The notes under the pieces: model-generated | Database searches by the model: none | What the model saw: the letters and a program-made list of their open reading frames with translations, nothing else | What the model was told of the DNA's origin: nothing | Position numbers and translations under genes: made by a program | Origin: Roseburia hominis | GTDB taxonomy: Bacteria; Bacillota; Clostridia; Lachnospirales; Lachnospiraceae | Reading direction: 5' to 3' | DNA: 64,000 nt | NCBI RefSeq assembly: GCF_021531695.1 | Contig: NZ_JADYUI010000010.1 | Coordinates: forward strand, 39,206-103,205 | In this document: positions 35,661 through 44,438 of the stretch, piece by piece | Layout of the letters: each line of letters starts with the position of its first letter | Position numbering within the stretch: position 1 is the first letter of the stretch

Positions 35661-37133
35661 TTAACGTTTCAGGTTTACCAGTTCTTCCAGTAACGTATCG
35701 GAAACGGTAATAATTCTTGAGTTTGCCTGGAAACCTCTCTGCGTGGTAATCATGTCGGTAAATTCTGCAGAAAGATCTACGTTTGACATTTCAAGCTGTC
35801 CGGAGGACATCTTGCTTCCGTCTGCGGTGATTGCAACACCGATTCCGTCGAAATCGCCGGAGTTTAATGTCGTGGTATAGCAGTTCTCACCGACTTTTTC
35901 CAGACCGGATGCATTTGCAAACTGTGCTACTGCCATCTGACAGAGCAATACGGTATTACCATTGTCGTAACTTCCCCAGATCTGTCCGGAAGTATCAATA
36001 CTAAGTCCTGTCAAAGCACCAAGCTTCTTTCCTTTTCCGGTTGTGTCCATGCTGGAAGTGCCCGGCTGCATGCTGACGGTTGAGTTTTTACCATTATTGG
36101 CATTTTTTATCTGTGAAAAATCTATCTCAATATTCTGCAATGGTCCATTGACATCACCATTGTCATTTAACGTATTAAGATTTAATTTGATTATTTTATT
36201 CTTTTCGGCACCAGCTGTAGTAACTGCCGTAGCACCATTTCCTATAACCTCATAAAATGTTCCATCTGTCTTATTAAATTGAAGCACTACATCATCCTTC
36301 ATGATTTTCTGACGTTTTGTATCATCAACCTGCGTTTTTCCATTTGCATCTAAATCCAGTGAGCCATCTGTCTTATATTTAAGCAACAAGTCCTTATTTT
36401 CTGAATCATACAAATTGGTAAGTTTCACCGTATACTTTCCATCATCTGTCCCTGCTGTCTGCGGTTTAATCTGAAACTTCGCTGTATATTGATATCCTCT
36501 CTTATCATACAAATTCAAAGTTACAGAAAGTCCATTTTCAGAATTCAAATCTGCTGTTTCTTTATCCAGAATACCACCAACATACGCTTTCGTTGTTGCC
36601 TCCGGATTAGAAGTAAGATTTGCTGTCTGCATAACCGTAAGCGGAGATACCGTATCTTTTTTAATGGATCTCGCCCCTGTCGTAGGATCATCCACTGCCT
36701 GCCATCCCATTACCTTATAACCGGTAGATGTCATACATAAGTTTCCGGAACCATCTACATAGAAAGAACCTGCTCTGGTAAATAAGTTCTCAGAACCATT
36801 GTTTACAATAAAGAAGTTTGTTGAATTGGCATCCGTGATTCTTACATCAAAAGGATTTCCTGTTGTCTGTGCAGCACCGGCTGTTGTAATGCTGACCTGC
36901 GTGGAACCTACTGCAACACCAAGACCGATCTGCTTTGCATTGACACCACCGGTGCCTGTCTCTGCATTTGCCCCTGATGCAGAAGCGATGGTCTGGTACA
37001 TGATATCATTAAATGTAACTGCAGAAGATTTAAATGATACCGTATTTACGTTTGAAACGTTATTACCGATAACGTCCATTTTTGTCTGATGTGACTTTAA
37101 CCCCGACACAGCAGAATACATTGATCTCATCAT
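35661..37133 (-). CDS. flgE: Flagellar hook protein FlgE
   Basis: FlgE polymerises into the hook. The 490-residue protein has the conserved N-terminal axial-protein motif (SMYSAVSGLKSHQTKMDVI, then GNNVSNVNTVSFKSS), a large central region facing outward, and the C-terminal coiled-coil part (MSNVDLSAEFTDMITTQRGF, RIITVSDTLLEELVNLKR). Two ATGs open the frame; GGAGG is 10 nt before the first. Confidence 0.96.
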   Translation of the reverse strand: MMRSMYSAVSGLKSHQTKMDVIGNNVSNVNTVSFKSSAVTFNDIMYQTIASASGANAETGTGGVNAKQIGLGVAVGSTQVSITTAGAAQTTGNPFDVRITDANSTNFFIVNNGSENLFTRAGSFYVDGSGNLCMTSTGYKVMGWQAVDDPTTGARSIKKDTVSPLTVMQTANLTSNPEATTKAYVGGILDKETADLNSENGLSVTLNLYDKRGYQYTAKFQIKPQTAGTDDGKYTVKLTNLYDSENKDLLLKYKTDGSLDLDANGKTQVDDTKRQKIMKDDVVLQFNKTDGTFYEVIGNGATAVTTAGAEKNKIIKLNLNTLNDNGDVNGPLQNIEIDFSQIKNANNGKNSTVSMQPGTSSMDTTGKGKKLGALTGLSIDTSGQIWGSYDNGNTVLLCQMAVAQFANASGLEKVGENCYTTTLNSGDFDGIGVAITADGSKMSSGQLEMSNVDLSAEFTDMITTQRGFQANSRIITVSDTLLEELVNLKR

Positions 37134-37210
37134 AATGAAATGACCTCCCTTAAATTAACCGTAATGTGTCTTATCTGTCATTCAAAGACATAAGCCCCCA
37201 AAAGGTCCGG

Positions 37211-37609
37211 CTATACGATTACGGCTCCATCAATATTTGTAAAAACATTCTGATCAGTTTCCCCCTGATCCATTGCGGTAACTACGGTCTTATTCGGCAC
37301 ATTTACAATAAATGCCAGAGAATCGACCATTACCAAAGATTCCTGAATTCCTTTTTCACTTGCCTTCAAGACACCGGCCTCCAACCGTTCGCTCTGGTCC
37401 TTCGAAAGATTAATCTTGCGATCTTCCAGACGCATCGCAGCATGTTTGGAAAACTTCAGTGTATCAGGCGCAGAAACTTCCTGTTTCTGTTTTAAAATAT
37501 CTTCAAAAGATACCTTTGCTGTCTCTTTTGAACCTGTACTGCCTGCTTTACCCAGAAACTGTTCCGTAACCTGTTGAATCGAAGTGAACTGATTACCTAT
37601 CTTGTTCAT
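37211..37609 (-). CDS. Flagellar operon protein, TIGR02530 family
   Basis: A 132-residue cytoplasmic protein of the small 'flagellar operon protein' family found between flgD and flgE in Firmicutes. The pattern LKFSKHAAMRLEDRKINLSK and VVDSLAFIVNVPNKTVVTAMD is typical of that family. The start is the ATG at 37609 with AGGAG 8 nt upstream; an upstream in-frame extension lies in the flgD repeat and is spurious. The precise function is unknown. Confidence 0.87.
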   Translation of the reverse strand: MNKIGNQFTSIQQVTEQFLGKAGSTGSKETAKVSFEDILKQKQEVSAPDTLKFSKHAAMRLEDRKINLSKDQSERLEAGVLKASEKGIQESLVMVDSLAFIVNVPNKTVVTAMDQGETDQNVFTNIDGAVIV

Positions 37610-37622
37610 ATGATTCTCTCCT

Positions 37623-38357
37623 TTACGCTGTTGCTTCTGTAGTACCTTTCGTATCTGTCTCGTCTGTGGTGTCTGTGCTGTCTGTCGTATCTGTACTGTC
37701 TGTCGTACCTGCAATTTCCTTTAACTTCTTCATGCGTGCCTCTAAATCCGTTAACTTCGTTACGGCATCCGCACTGACATATTTCTGCTGATCCTTCGTC
37801 ATGCTGTCATAATAGGTACGCGCCTGTGTAAGTTTCGTCTCATCGGAAAGTAACAGATTATCAACATCCGGCAACAATTTCATCATATCTGTAAAATTCT
37901 GTGCCATCGTTACAGCTTCTGTATAATCTTCTGTTGTAACCGTATTTAAGTCATCCAGAGAATAGAGACCGTCATTTACGGATAAATAAGTTTTGCCATT
38001 CTCGTAAGTTACATAATCAACAATTCCGCTGACATAATTCGTCGCTCCGGTTGCTTTGGAAGTAACTTCCAAGATAACATATTTTCCAATCAGGTTATTT
38101 CCCTGCATGTTCTGTACAACGCCCTGCATTTCCTCAATATCCTGTACCTGGGTAAAGGTTGCGAGCTGTGCAATGTAATCGGTATTAGACTGTGGCTCTA
38201 ACGGATCCTGATATTGCATTTCTGCAACTAAGAGTTCCAAAAAATCCTGCTGTCCTAAACTGGTTGACGGATTTCTCTCCTTTGTCTGGGAAACGGAACT
38301 TTCTGCTGCGGAAGTATCAATGATTTTTCCGTCTTTTACCTGCATTTCAAGTGCCAT
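37623..38357 (-). CDS. flgD: Hook-cap protein FlgD with a C-terminal helical and Thr/Asp-repeat extension
   Basis: FlgD is the scaffold on which FlgE is assembled. Residues 30-90 hold the family core (LGQQDFLELLVAEMQYQDPL, IAQLATFTQVQDIEEM) and 91-140 a small beta domain. Residues about 155-213 are an added helical segment with the pattern AR-x-x-YDSMTKDQQKYVSAD-x-x-x-x-L-x-x-LEAR, resembling a helical motif common in clostridial surface proteins. Residues 218-237 are a Thr-Asp-Ser repeat. The extension is not part of ordinary FlgD. Confidence 0.92.
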   Translation of the reverse strand: MALEMQVKDGKIIDTSAAESSVSQTKERNPSTSLGQQDFLELLVAEMQYQDPLEPQSNTDYIAQLATFTQVQDIEEMQGVVQNMQGNNLIGKYVILEVTSKATGATNYVSGIVDYVTYENGKTYLSVNDGLYSLDDLNTVTTEDYTEAVTMAQNFTDMMKLLPDVDNLLLSDETKLTQARTYYDSMTKDQQKYVSADAVTKLTDLEARMKKLKEIAGTTDSTDTTDSTDTTDETDTKGTTEATA

Positions 38358-38394
38358 AAAATTCTCTCCTTTCTTCGAAATTCTAAACTAATTC

Positions 38395-39936
38395 CTAAGC
38401 AATCACATCCATCTGATTTCCGTTATCCTGCATCATTTTTGCCACAAGGTCTTCTTCCTCGGACATCAGGCCGGACAAAGCTTCTAAATCATTTAGATTA
38501 ATGCTTCTTCTTGCTCCGGATGCATTTTGCTCTTTCTGCTCGGCATTATTCTGATCACGTCTTGCATTTTCTTCCAGATTCTGTTCGAATTCGTGGCTTT
38601 CTACGGTGACTTCGACTGCTTCCACCTTGACGCCCTGCTGACTTAAGTTTTCCTTAAGGGTTACAATCTGCGCCTGTAATGCCTCTTTTACGCTCTCATT
38701 GCTTGCCGAAATCTGTGCGGTAATCGCGCCTGCTTTTTCTGAAACATGGATATAAATTTTACCAAGATTCTCCGGATTCAACTGCATCTCCAAAGAATTT
38801 CCTCCCTCAGAAATCAGGATTCTTGTGTACTTTGAAATCTGCTCTACCATACTTGTGATATCCGTATATGGCTGTGTCACCACAGTGACATTCTGATTTG
38901 GTGCTGCCACAGATTCCATCTTTGCTCCAAACACATTGGTTTCACCGGAAGTTACTGTCTTTTCGGTATGTGTGGTCTTTGATTCCTTCAGCATATCCTC
39001 TGCATCCTTATTCTGTGATGCCATACCGGAATCTTCCTGCTGTTCTTCGGTCGTATTTTCCGTAAGAACTACTTGTTCCTTTTCTGTTCCTTCCGTCTGC
39101 TCCGGTTCTTCGGTCTGTGCTTCCACCGGCTTTTCTGCTGTTGCCTTTTGCTGTTCTGCCACGGCATCTGCTTTTTCTGTCAACGCTTTTGTGTCAGTCT
39201 GCTGTTCCACAACAGTTTCTACGGTACCGGTTTTTTCGCCTGCACTTTCTGTTGTCATGGTTTCATCCGCTAAATTTGCATCAGGCTCATTCACCGGGTT
39301 TTCGTCTGCTGTTTTTTCTGTCGTCACACCGGTTTGCTTATTCATCATCGCCTCACAGATATTTAAGAATTCTTCTTTTGAAATTCCAAGCTCCTCCAAA
39401 AGATTGGCAGTCACTTCTTCTACTGTGGTAAGTACATTCTTAAAGCTGTCCGTCATAAGAAGCTGCATCGGATTTTCACATCCGGTCAGTTCTCCTACCA
39501 GTGCCACAAGATTCTGCGGATTTAATAGATCCACAAAGCTTAAGTTTAAGGTTTCCATCGCATTTACGATCTCTTCTTCCGTGACCGAAAGCTCTTCCTT
39601 CAAAACAGCCGTTACACTTTCCGAAAACTCTGCCATTTTTTCCTCTGCTGCCTGAACTTCTTCCTTTGAATAAGCTTTTTCTCCTGCTTCTTTTACTACC
39701 GTACTTTTCTTGTACTGATACTTGTCATAAGAAACATTTGTGTCACCTGAAGTGATATCCTGTCTTGCATTATCCTGTGAAACAGCATAATTCTTAGAAA
39801 ATGTATTCTGGTGATAGCTATTTAAATTCATAAAGCTGGAAAAATTGCCATCAACCTGTTCTTCTTTTGTTGTAGTCGTTGCAGACTTACTTACCGTAGC
39901 AAATAAACTGCCAATTCCAGATACTTCTGCTCCCAT
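38395..39936 (-). CDS. fliK: Flagellar hook-length control protein FliK
   Basis: FliK measures hook length and triggers the FlhB switch. The 513-residue protein is long, Glu/Thr-rich and disordered in the middle (about 200-330), consistent with its ruler role. The C-terminal Flg_hook domain at about 355-450 is seen in SLEMQLNPENLGKIYIHV and GVKVEAVEVTVESH. It sits between ylxF and flgD. Confidence 0.93.
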   Translation of the reverse strand: MGAEVSGIGSLFATVSKSATTTTKEEQVDGNFSSFMNLNSYHQNTFSKNYAVSQDNARQDITSGDTNVSYDKYQYKKSTVVKEAGEKAYSKEEVQAAEEKMAEFSESVTAVLKEELSVTEEEIVNAMETLNLSFVDLLNPQNLVALVGELTGCENPMQLLMTDSFKNVLTTVEEVTANLLEELGISKEEFLNICEAMMNKQTGVTTEKTADENPVNEPDANLADETMTTESAGEKTGTVETVVEQQTDTKALTEKADAVAEQQKATAEKPVEAQTEEPEQTEGTEKEQVVLTENTTEEQQEDSGMASQNKDAEDMLKESKTTHTEKTVTSGETNVFGAKMESVAAPNQNVTVVTQPYTDITSMVEQISKYTRILISEGGNSLEMQLNPENLGKIYIHVSEKAGAITAQISASNESVKEALQAQIVTLKENLSQQGVKVEAVEVTVESHEFEQNLEENARRDQNNAEQKEQNASGARRSINLNDLEALSGLMSEEEDLVAKMMQDNGNQMDVIA

Positions 39937-39985
39937 TTTTTTCCTCCTTTCCCATTATTTATTTCCCGGAAAATTTCTCCGGTAT

Positions 39986-40831
39986 CTATTCTTCAGGCTC
40001 CATGAGTTCTGTTACTTTTGCTGCAGTATCAGAATTCATTTTACCGAGAATATTCGCTGCGGACTGTGCGTCCATTCCATCTAAAATCTTTGCGACTAAC
40101 TCAAGATTGTCTGTCATCGTATCGAATATTGCTGCTGCCTCTTTCGGCTTCATCTGGGAATAGGTACTGATGTAGTCTTCAATTTCTTTATTGACTGCCT
40201 CTTCTGCCACTACCTGTTTATACAATTCCTCTGCATTTGCAGGATCGATACTCTCATAATATTTCTGATATTCACTAATATCCGGTGCATTATCGTTAAA
40301 TACAACCTCTTCATAGAAATCAGCTTTTTGTTTTTCGAAATCGGCTTCGTTTTGCTCATACTGCTGTAACTTTTCCACCTGGGATTCTAATTCTTCCACA
40401 TATGCCGCATCATCTGCTTTTCCTTCCTGCGCCATCTGCAATTCCACTTCAAGCTCTTTTATGTATGCGACTGCTTCATCTAATGTCTGGTATGGATATT
40501 CGGTATCTTCTGTTGATAAAGCATCTTCTTCGGATTCCGGCAATATCTTATTGACATAAGGAACATCCTTTAAAATCGGTGCAAGTACCGTGGAGCCAAA
40601 TCCACCAACGTCCATTTTTATTAAAAGTGCTAAAATTGCAAGCCAGATTACAACAATAATGATGGTAACGAAAACAACTGCTACTTTACCGCCGCCTTCT
40701 TCATTTTCCTCTTCGTAATCTCCTTCTTTTTTGGCAAGTTTCTTTTGTCTTTTTGCTTCTTTTTTTCTTTCTTTTTCTGCTCGTTTTGCCTCTTTCTTAT
40801 TCAAAACTGCTTCTTCTTTTTCTTCTGCCAT
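39986..40831 (-). CDS. ylxF: YlxF/MotE-like protein (MgtE N-terminal domain)
   Basis: The 281-residue membrane protein has a Lys/Glu-rich cytoplasmic N-terminus (1-47), one transmembrane helix (about 48-72), a coiled coil (about 115-165) and a C-terminal MgtE-N-like helical domain (SQMKPKEAAAIFDTMTD, GMDAQSAANILGKM). It occupies the place of ylxF between fliJ and fliK in B. subtilis. Proteins with this layout (MotE, MotK, YlxF) chaperone stator or flagellar components, but the exact role is not established. Confidence 0.88.
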   Translation of the reverse strand: MAEEKEEAVLNKKEAKRAEKERKKEAKRQKKLAKKEGDYEEENEEGGGKVAVVFVTIIIVVIWLAILALLIKMDVGGFGSTVLAPILKDVPYVNKILPESEEDALSTEDTEYPYQTLDEAVAYIKELEVELQMAQEGKADDAAYVEELESQVEKLQQYEQNEADFEKQKADFYEEVVFNDNAPDISEYQKYYESIDPANAEELYKQVVAEEAVNKEIEDYISTYSQMKPKEAAAIFDTMTDNLELVAKILDGMDAQSAANILGKMNSDTAAKVTELMEPEE

Positions 40832-40849
40832 TCTTTCACCACCTATGTA

Positions 40850-41293
40850 TTATTCTGCACGATGATAAGTATAACTTACCAATTCGTCTACTACCTTATT
40901 TTCTTCGTAATTGATTTCCTGCTTAAATTTGTCAAATGCATGTTCTCGTAATTTTTCCTGTGTTTTTCGCTCAACCATGACATCTTTTAATCTCTTTCTG
41001 GCAAGCTCTAAATTTTTCTCTGCCACATGCACCGCAATCATCTGATTACGAATTAATGTCTTCATGGTATTCAGTGCATAACGAATTTGTCGTATTCTGT
41101 TTAAATCAATCGCTCCGACCATGCACTCTTTCATCTGCTTATCATAACCGGCACGACGCATCAGTAGTTCCTGTAACTTTTCATTTTCTTCTGCCAGTTT
41201 CTGGTTTGCCAGACCGTAATTGATTTTTTCCTGTTCTTCCAGTTTTCGCTTAATGTCCAGAATGTTCTGCATTCGATAGATGAACTTTGCCAT
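40850..41293 (-). CDS. fliJ: Flagellar export chaperone/stalk protein FliJ
   Basis: FliJ is the coiled-coil stalk in the export ATPase. The 147-residue protein is helical throughout with heptad spacing; YRMQNILDIKRKLEEQEK and LMRRAGYDKQMKECMVG are typical. It follows fliI with a 14-nt gap. Confidence 0.93.
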   Translation of the reverse strand: MAKFIYRMQNILDIKRKLEEQEKINYGLANQKLAEENEKLQELLMRRAGYDKQMKECMVGAIDLNRIRQIRYALNTMKTLIRNQMIAVHVAEKNLELARKRLKDVMVERKTQEKLREHAFDKFKQEINYEENKVVDELVSYTYHRAE

Positions 41294-41307
41294 AATTTTT
41301 CACCTGA

Positions 41308-42618
41308 CTATTCTTCAAAAATAGCTTGAAGCATTGAAATAATTTCTTCGAAGCTGAATTTTTCCATGGTATCCTGCATCAAAAACTGATTAATTGCATC
41401 AATCTTTTCTATTGCATAATCAATCTCTTTGTTGGATCCATGCTTATATGCTCCGATATTGATAAGGTCTTCCGATTCATGATAGGTTGCAAGAACCGAT
41501 TTCAACCTTCCTGCCAACGCTTTATGTTCTTTGGTGGCAATTGCACTCATAACACGGGAAATACTCTGTAATACATCAATTGCCGGATAATGATTTTTAT
41601 GTGCAAGATTTCTGGATAACATGATATGTCCATCCAGAATGCTTCGTGCCGTATCGGTAATCGGTTCATTAAAATCATCTCCATCTACCAAAACGGTATA
41701 AAGTCCGGTAATCGAACCTTTGTCTGAAGTACCCGCACGCTCCAACAATTTTGGCATTTCCGCATATACGCTTGGTGGATATCCTCTTGTCACCGGCGGT
41801 TCTCCGGAAGCAAGTCCAATCTCACGCTGTGCCATGGAAAAACGCGTTAAAGAGTCCATCATAAGGAGTACATCTTTTCCCTGATCCCTGAAGTACTCTG
41901 CAATTGCAGTTGCAGTTTTTGCTGCTTTATTTCGAATCAATGCCGGCTTATCGGAGGTCGCTACCACGACTACAGAGCGTTTCATGCCTTCTTCTCCCAG
42001 GTCACGTTCAATAAATTCTCTTACCTCTCTGCCTCGTTCCCCGATTAATGCAATAACATTGATATCTGCCTTTGTGTTTCTGGCAAACATACCAAGTAAG
42101 GTACTCTTTCCCACACCGGAACCGGCAAAGATTCCTATTCTTTGTCCTTTTCCGACGGTAATAAGACCATCGACTGCCTTTACTCCAAGCGGTAATACTT
42201 CACTTATGATGGTTCGTTCCATCGGATCCGGCGGTGCTGCCTCTACCGGATATTCATAACGCATCGTAAGCGATGTGACATCGGTCGGCCGCCCGATTCC
42301 GTCTACGGTATGTCCCAATATATTATCATCCACAGAAACAGACAATGGATGTCCCGTATTTTCTACGATACATCCAACGCCAAGTCCCTCAACACTGTCG
42401 AATGGCATCAAAAGCAGTCGCTTTTCACGAAATCCTACTACCTCTGCCATGACATATTGATTCTCTACTTTATTCACTAAAATGCGGCATAAATCATTCA
42501 GTTTTGCTTCCGGTCCTACCGATTCAATGGTAAGTCCTACAATCTTCACCACTCTACCAAGGCGGTTGAAATAAGTATTCTCTTTTAATTCCTGATATTT
42601 TTCCAAATTATATGCCAC
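41308..42618 (-). CDS. fliI: Flagellar export ATPase FliI
   Basis: FliI is the hexameric ATPase of the export apparatus, related to F1-beta. The 436-residue protein has Walker A GIFAGSGVGKSTLLGM, the catalytic-Glu motif IALIGERGREVREFI, Walker B LLMMDSLTRFSMAQREI, and the characteristic PPVTRGYPPSVYAEMPKLLE segment. It is followed by fliJ and preceded by its regulator fliH. Confidence 0.98.
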   Translation of the reverse strand: MAYNLEKYQELKENTYFNRLGRVVKIVGLTIESVGPEAKLNDLCRILVNKVENQYVMAEVVGFREKRLLLMPFDSVEGLGVGCIVENTGHPLSVSVDDNILGHTVDGIGRPTDVTSLTMRYEYPVEAAPPDPMERTIISEVLPLGVKAVDGLITVGKGQRIGIFAGSGVGKSTLLGMFARNTKADINVIALIGERGREVREFIERDLGEEGMKRSVVVVATSDKPALIRNKAAKTATAIAEYFRDQGKDVLLMMDSLTRFSMAQREIGLASGEPPVTRGYPPSVYAEMPKLLERAGTSDKGSITGLYTVLVDGDDFNEPITDTARSILDGHIMLSRNLAHKNHYPAIDVLQSISRVMSAIATKEHKALAGRLKSVLATYHESEDLINIGAYKHGSNKEIDYAIEKIDAINQFLMQDTMEKFSFEEIISMLQAIFEE

Positions 42619-42628
42619 TGTCTTCCCC

Positions 42629-43435
42629 TCATAAACTCAAAGTTCTTATTTCTTTTATCAGATTTTTCATTTGAACACCGACACCGCAATCAAAAACTCC
42701 GGCATCTGTTTCGATTTCACATTGATTTTCACCAAGTGCTGTATCCTCGATGATATCAAGTCTCAAATCTGCCCCCACTCGTTCCATCAGCTCTGCTTTG
42801 TGTGCGCTGACATATGGATAACTGTCTTCCCCGACATGAATACGGAATTCTTTGCAGCTATCTGCATGCATAACCGCATTCTGAATTAGATATAATAAAA
42901 CATTCTTCTGATCGGAAAACTGTATTCCAAACACCTTTTCCACGACATCCGTAATTACTTCTACCAATGCCGGTTCCAGTTCTTCGACCTGTTTTTCATA
43001 ATCAGCCTTTAAGGATTGTTCCAGACTTTCGAGCTGTTGCTGTTTTGCTGCAATTTCTGCGTATGCCTCGTCTCGCCCTTCTTTATATCCTTCTTCTTTT
43101 CCTTCAGACAATGCTTGTTCCCGCATATGCTCTGCCTGAAGTTTTGCATCCTCTAATATCCCATTTGCTTCTTCTTTCGCTTCTTCAAGGATATGTGCTG
43201 CCTCTTCTTCTTTGCTTATTGTTTCTTCCGGTAAAACTTCTTCGGATGATTCCTGTTCGATTACCTCAACTTCTTCTGCACCAAGTCCTTCAACGAATCC
43301 GCCTTCTGCCAGTTCTTCTTCGCGTTTGATACGAATATATTCCTGCATATATGCATCCGACATATCGTTAGAATCAATGACTCTCGTGTTGTCTTTATTA
43401 CTGATGACAAATTGGCTTTTGTATAAATTAGACAA
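42629..43435 (-). CDS. fliH: Flagellar export regulator FliH
   Basis: FliH anchors and regulates FliI. The 268-residue protein has a long Glu-rich coiled coil (about 70-155), including glycine-spaced repeats (ALSEGKEEGYKEGRDE) typical of FliH, and a C-terminal domain similar to the F-type delta subunit (VEVITDVVEKVFGIQF, VGVQMKNLIKEI). Its start overlaps fliG by 8 nt. Confidence 0.94.
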   Translation of the reverse strand: MSNLYKSQFVISNKDNTRVIDSNDMSDAYMQEYIRIKREEELAEGGFVEGLGAEEVEVIEQESSEEVLPEETISKEEEAAHILEEAKEEANGILEDAKLQAEHMREQALSEGKEEGYKEGRDEAYAEIAAKQQQLESLEQSLKADYEKQVEELEPALVEVITDVVEKVFGIQFSDQKNVLLYLIQNAVMHADSCKEFRIHVGEDSYPYVSAHKAELMERVGADLRLDIIEDTALGENQCEIETDAGVFDCGVGVQMKNLIKEIRTLSL

Positions 43436-44435
43436 TTATCTCATCACCTCCGCCTCTTGATATAACAATCTCAGCGGCATCCTCTAACTTACGAATAATA
43501 CTTACAATCTTCTGCTGTGCTTCTTCTACATCCTTCATACGAACCGGTCCCATGAATTCCATATCTTCCCGGATCATTGCAGCAAGACGTTTGGATAAGT
43601 TCTTAAAGATAACACCCTGTACTTCTTCGTTTGCACCCTTAAGTGCAACTGCAAGATCATTATTATCAACATCACGAAGAACACGCTGAATTGCTCTGTC
43701 GTCCAAAAGAAGAATATCCTCGAAGACGAACATCTTCTTACGGATTTCATCGGCAAGCTCCGGCTCTTCAATTTCAAGAGATTCCATAATGTGTTTTTCT
43801 GTACCACGATCTACGGTATTCAAAATGCCAACGATTGCATCGACACCACCGACAATCGTGTAATCCTGATTGATCAGGGATGAAAGTTTTCTTTCCAATA
43901 CGCTCTCCACCTCTTTGATGACATCCGGAGAAGTACGATCCATCATTGCGATACGTTTTGCAACATCTGCCTGTTTTTCCGGTGTCAGCGCTCCCAAAAT
44001 CATGGCTGCCTGACCGAAAGAAAGATAGGAAAGAATCATCGCAATGGTCTGCGGATGTTCATCCTGAATAAAGTTAAGAACCTGACTTGGATCTGTCTTT
44101 CTGACAAACTCAAAAGGTCTAACCTGCAGGGAGGCAGTAAGTTTGGCAATAACCTCCTGTGCCTTTTCTCCGCCAAGTGCTTTTTCAAGCAACTCTTTTG
44201 CGTAACCGATACCACCTTCTGCAATGTACTGCTGTGCCAGACAAATCTGATAGAATTCATTTAAGACATCCTCTTTCGTCTGTGGTGATACACTTCTTGT
44301 ATTCGCAATTTCAAGTGTTAATTCTTCAATTTCATCTTCTTTTAAGTATTTAAAAATACTTGCTGATTTTTCTGGTCCTAAAGCAATTAATAAAATTGCT
44401 GCTTTCTGAACTCCAGTATATTCTTCGCTACTCAT
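43428..44435 (-). CDS. fliG: Flagellar motor switch protein FliG
   Basis: FliG links the MS ring to the C ring and receives torque from the stator. The 335-residue protein has the FliG N domain, the middle domain with EHPQTIAMILSYL, and the C-terminal torque domain (FVFEDILLLDDRAIQRVLRDV, with conserved charged residues). It lies between fliF and fliH in the standard order, 3 nt after fliF. Confidence 0.98.
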   Translation of the reverse strand: MSSEEYTGVQKAAILLIALGPEKSASIFKYLKEDEIEELTLEIANTRSVSPQTKEDVLNEFYQICLAQQYIAEGGIGYAKELLEKALGGEKAQEVIAKLTASLQVRPFEFVRKTDPSQVLNFIQDEHPQTIAMILSYLSFGQAAMILGALTPEKQADVAKRIAMMDRTSPDVIKEVESVLERKLSSLINQDYTIVGGVDAIVGILNTVDRGTEKHIMESLEIEEPELADEIRKKMFVFEDILLLDDRAIQRVLRDVDNNDLAVALKGANEEVQGVIFKNLSKRLAAMIREDMEFMGPVRMKDVEEAQQKIVSIIRKLEDAAEIVISRGGGDEIIV

Positions 44436-44438
44436 ACT

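Noticed and set aside
37610..37714. N-terminal extension of the TIGR02530 protein
   Set aside because: The extra residues come from the flgD repeat in another frame; the ATG at 37609 has a good ribosome-binding site.
38936..39655. Plus-strand ORF (239 codons) opposite fliK
   Set aside because: Ser/Val/Cys-rich shadow of the low-complexity fliK centre, with no supporting signals.
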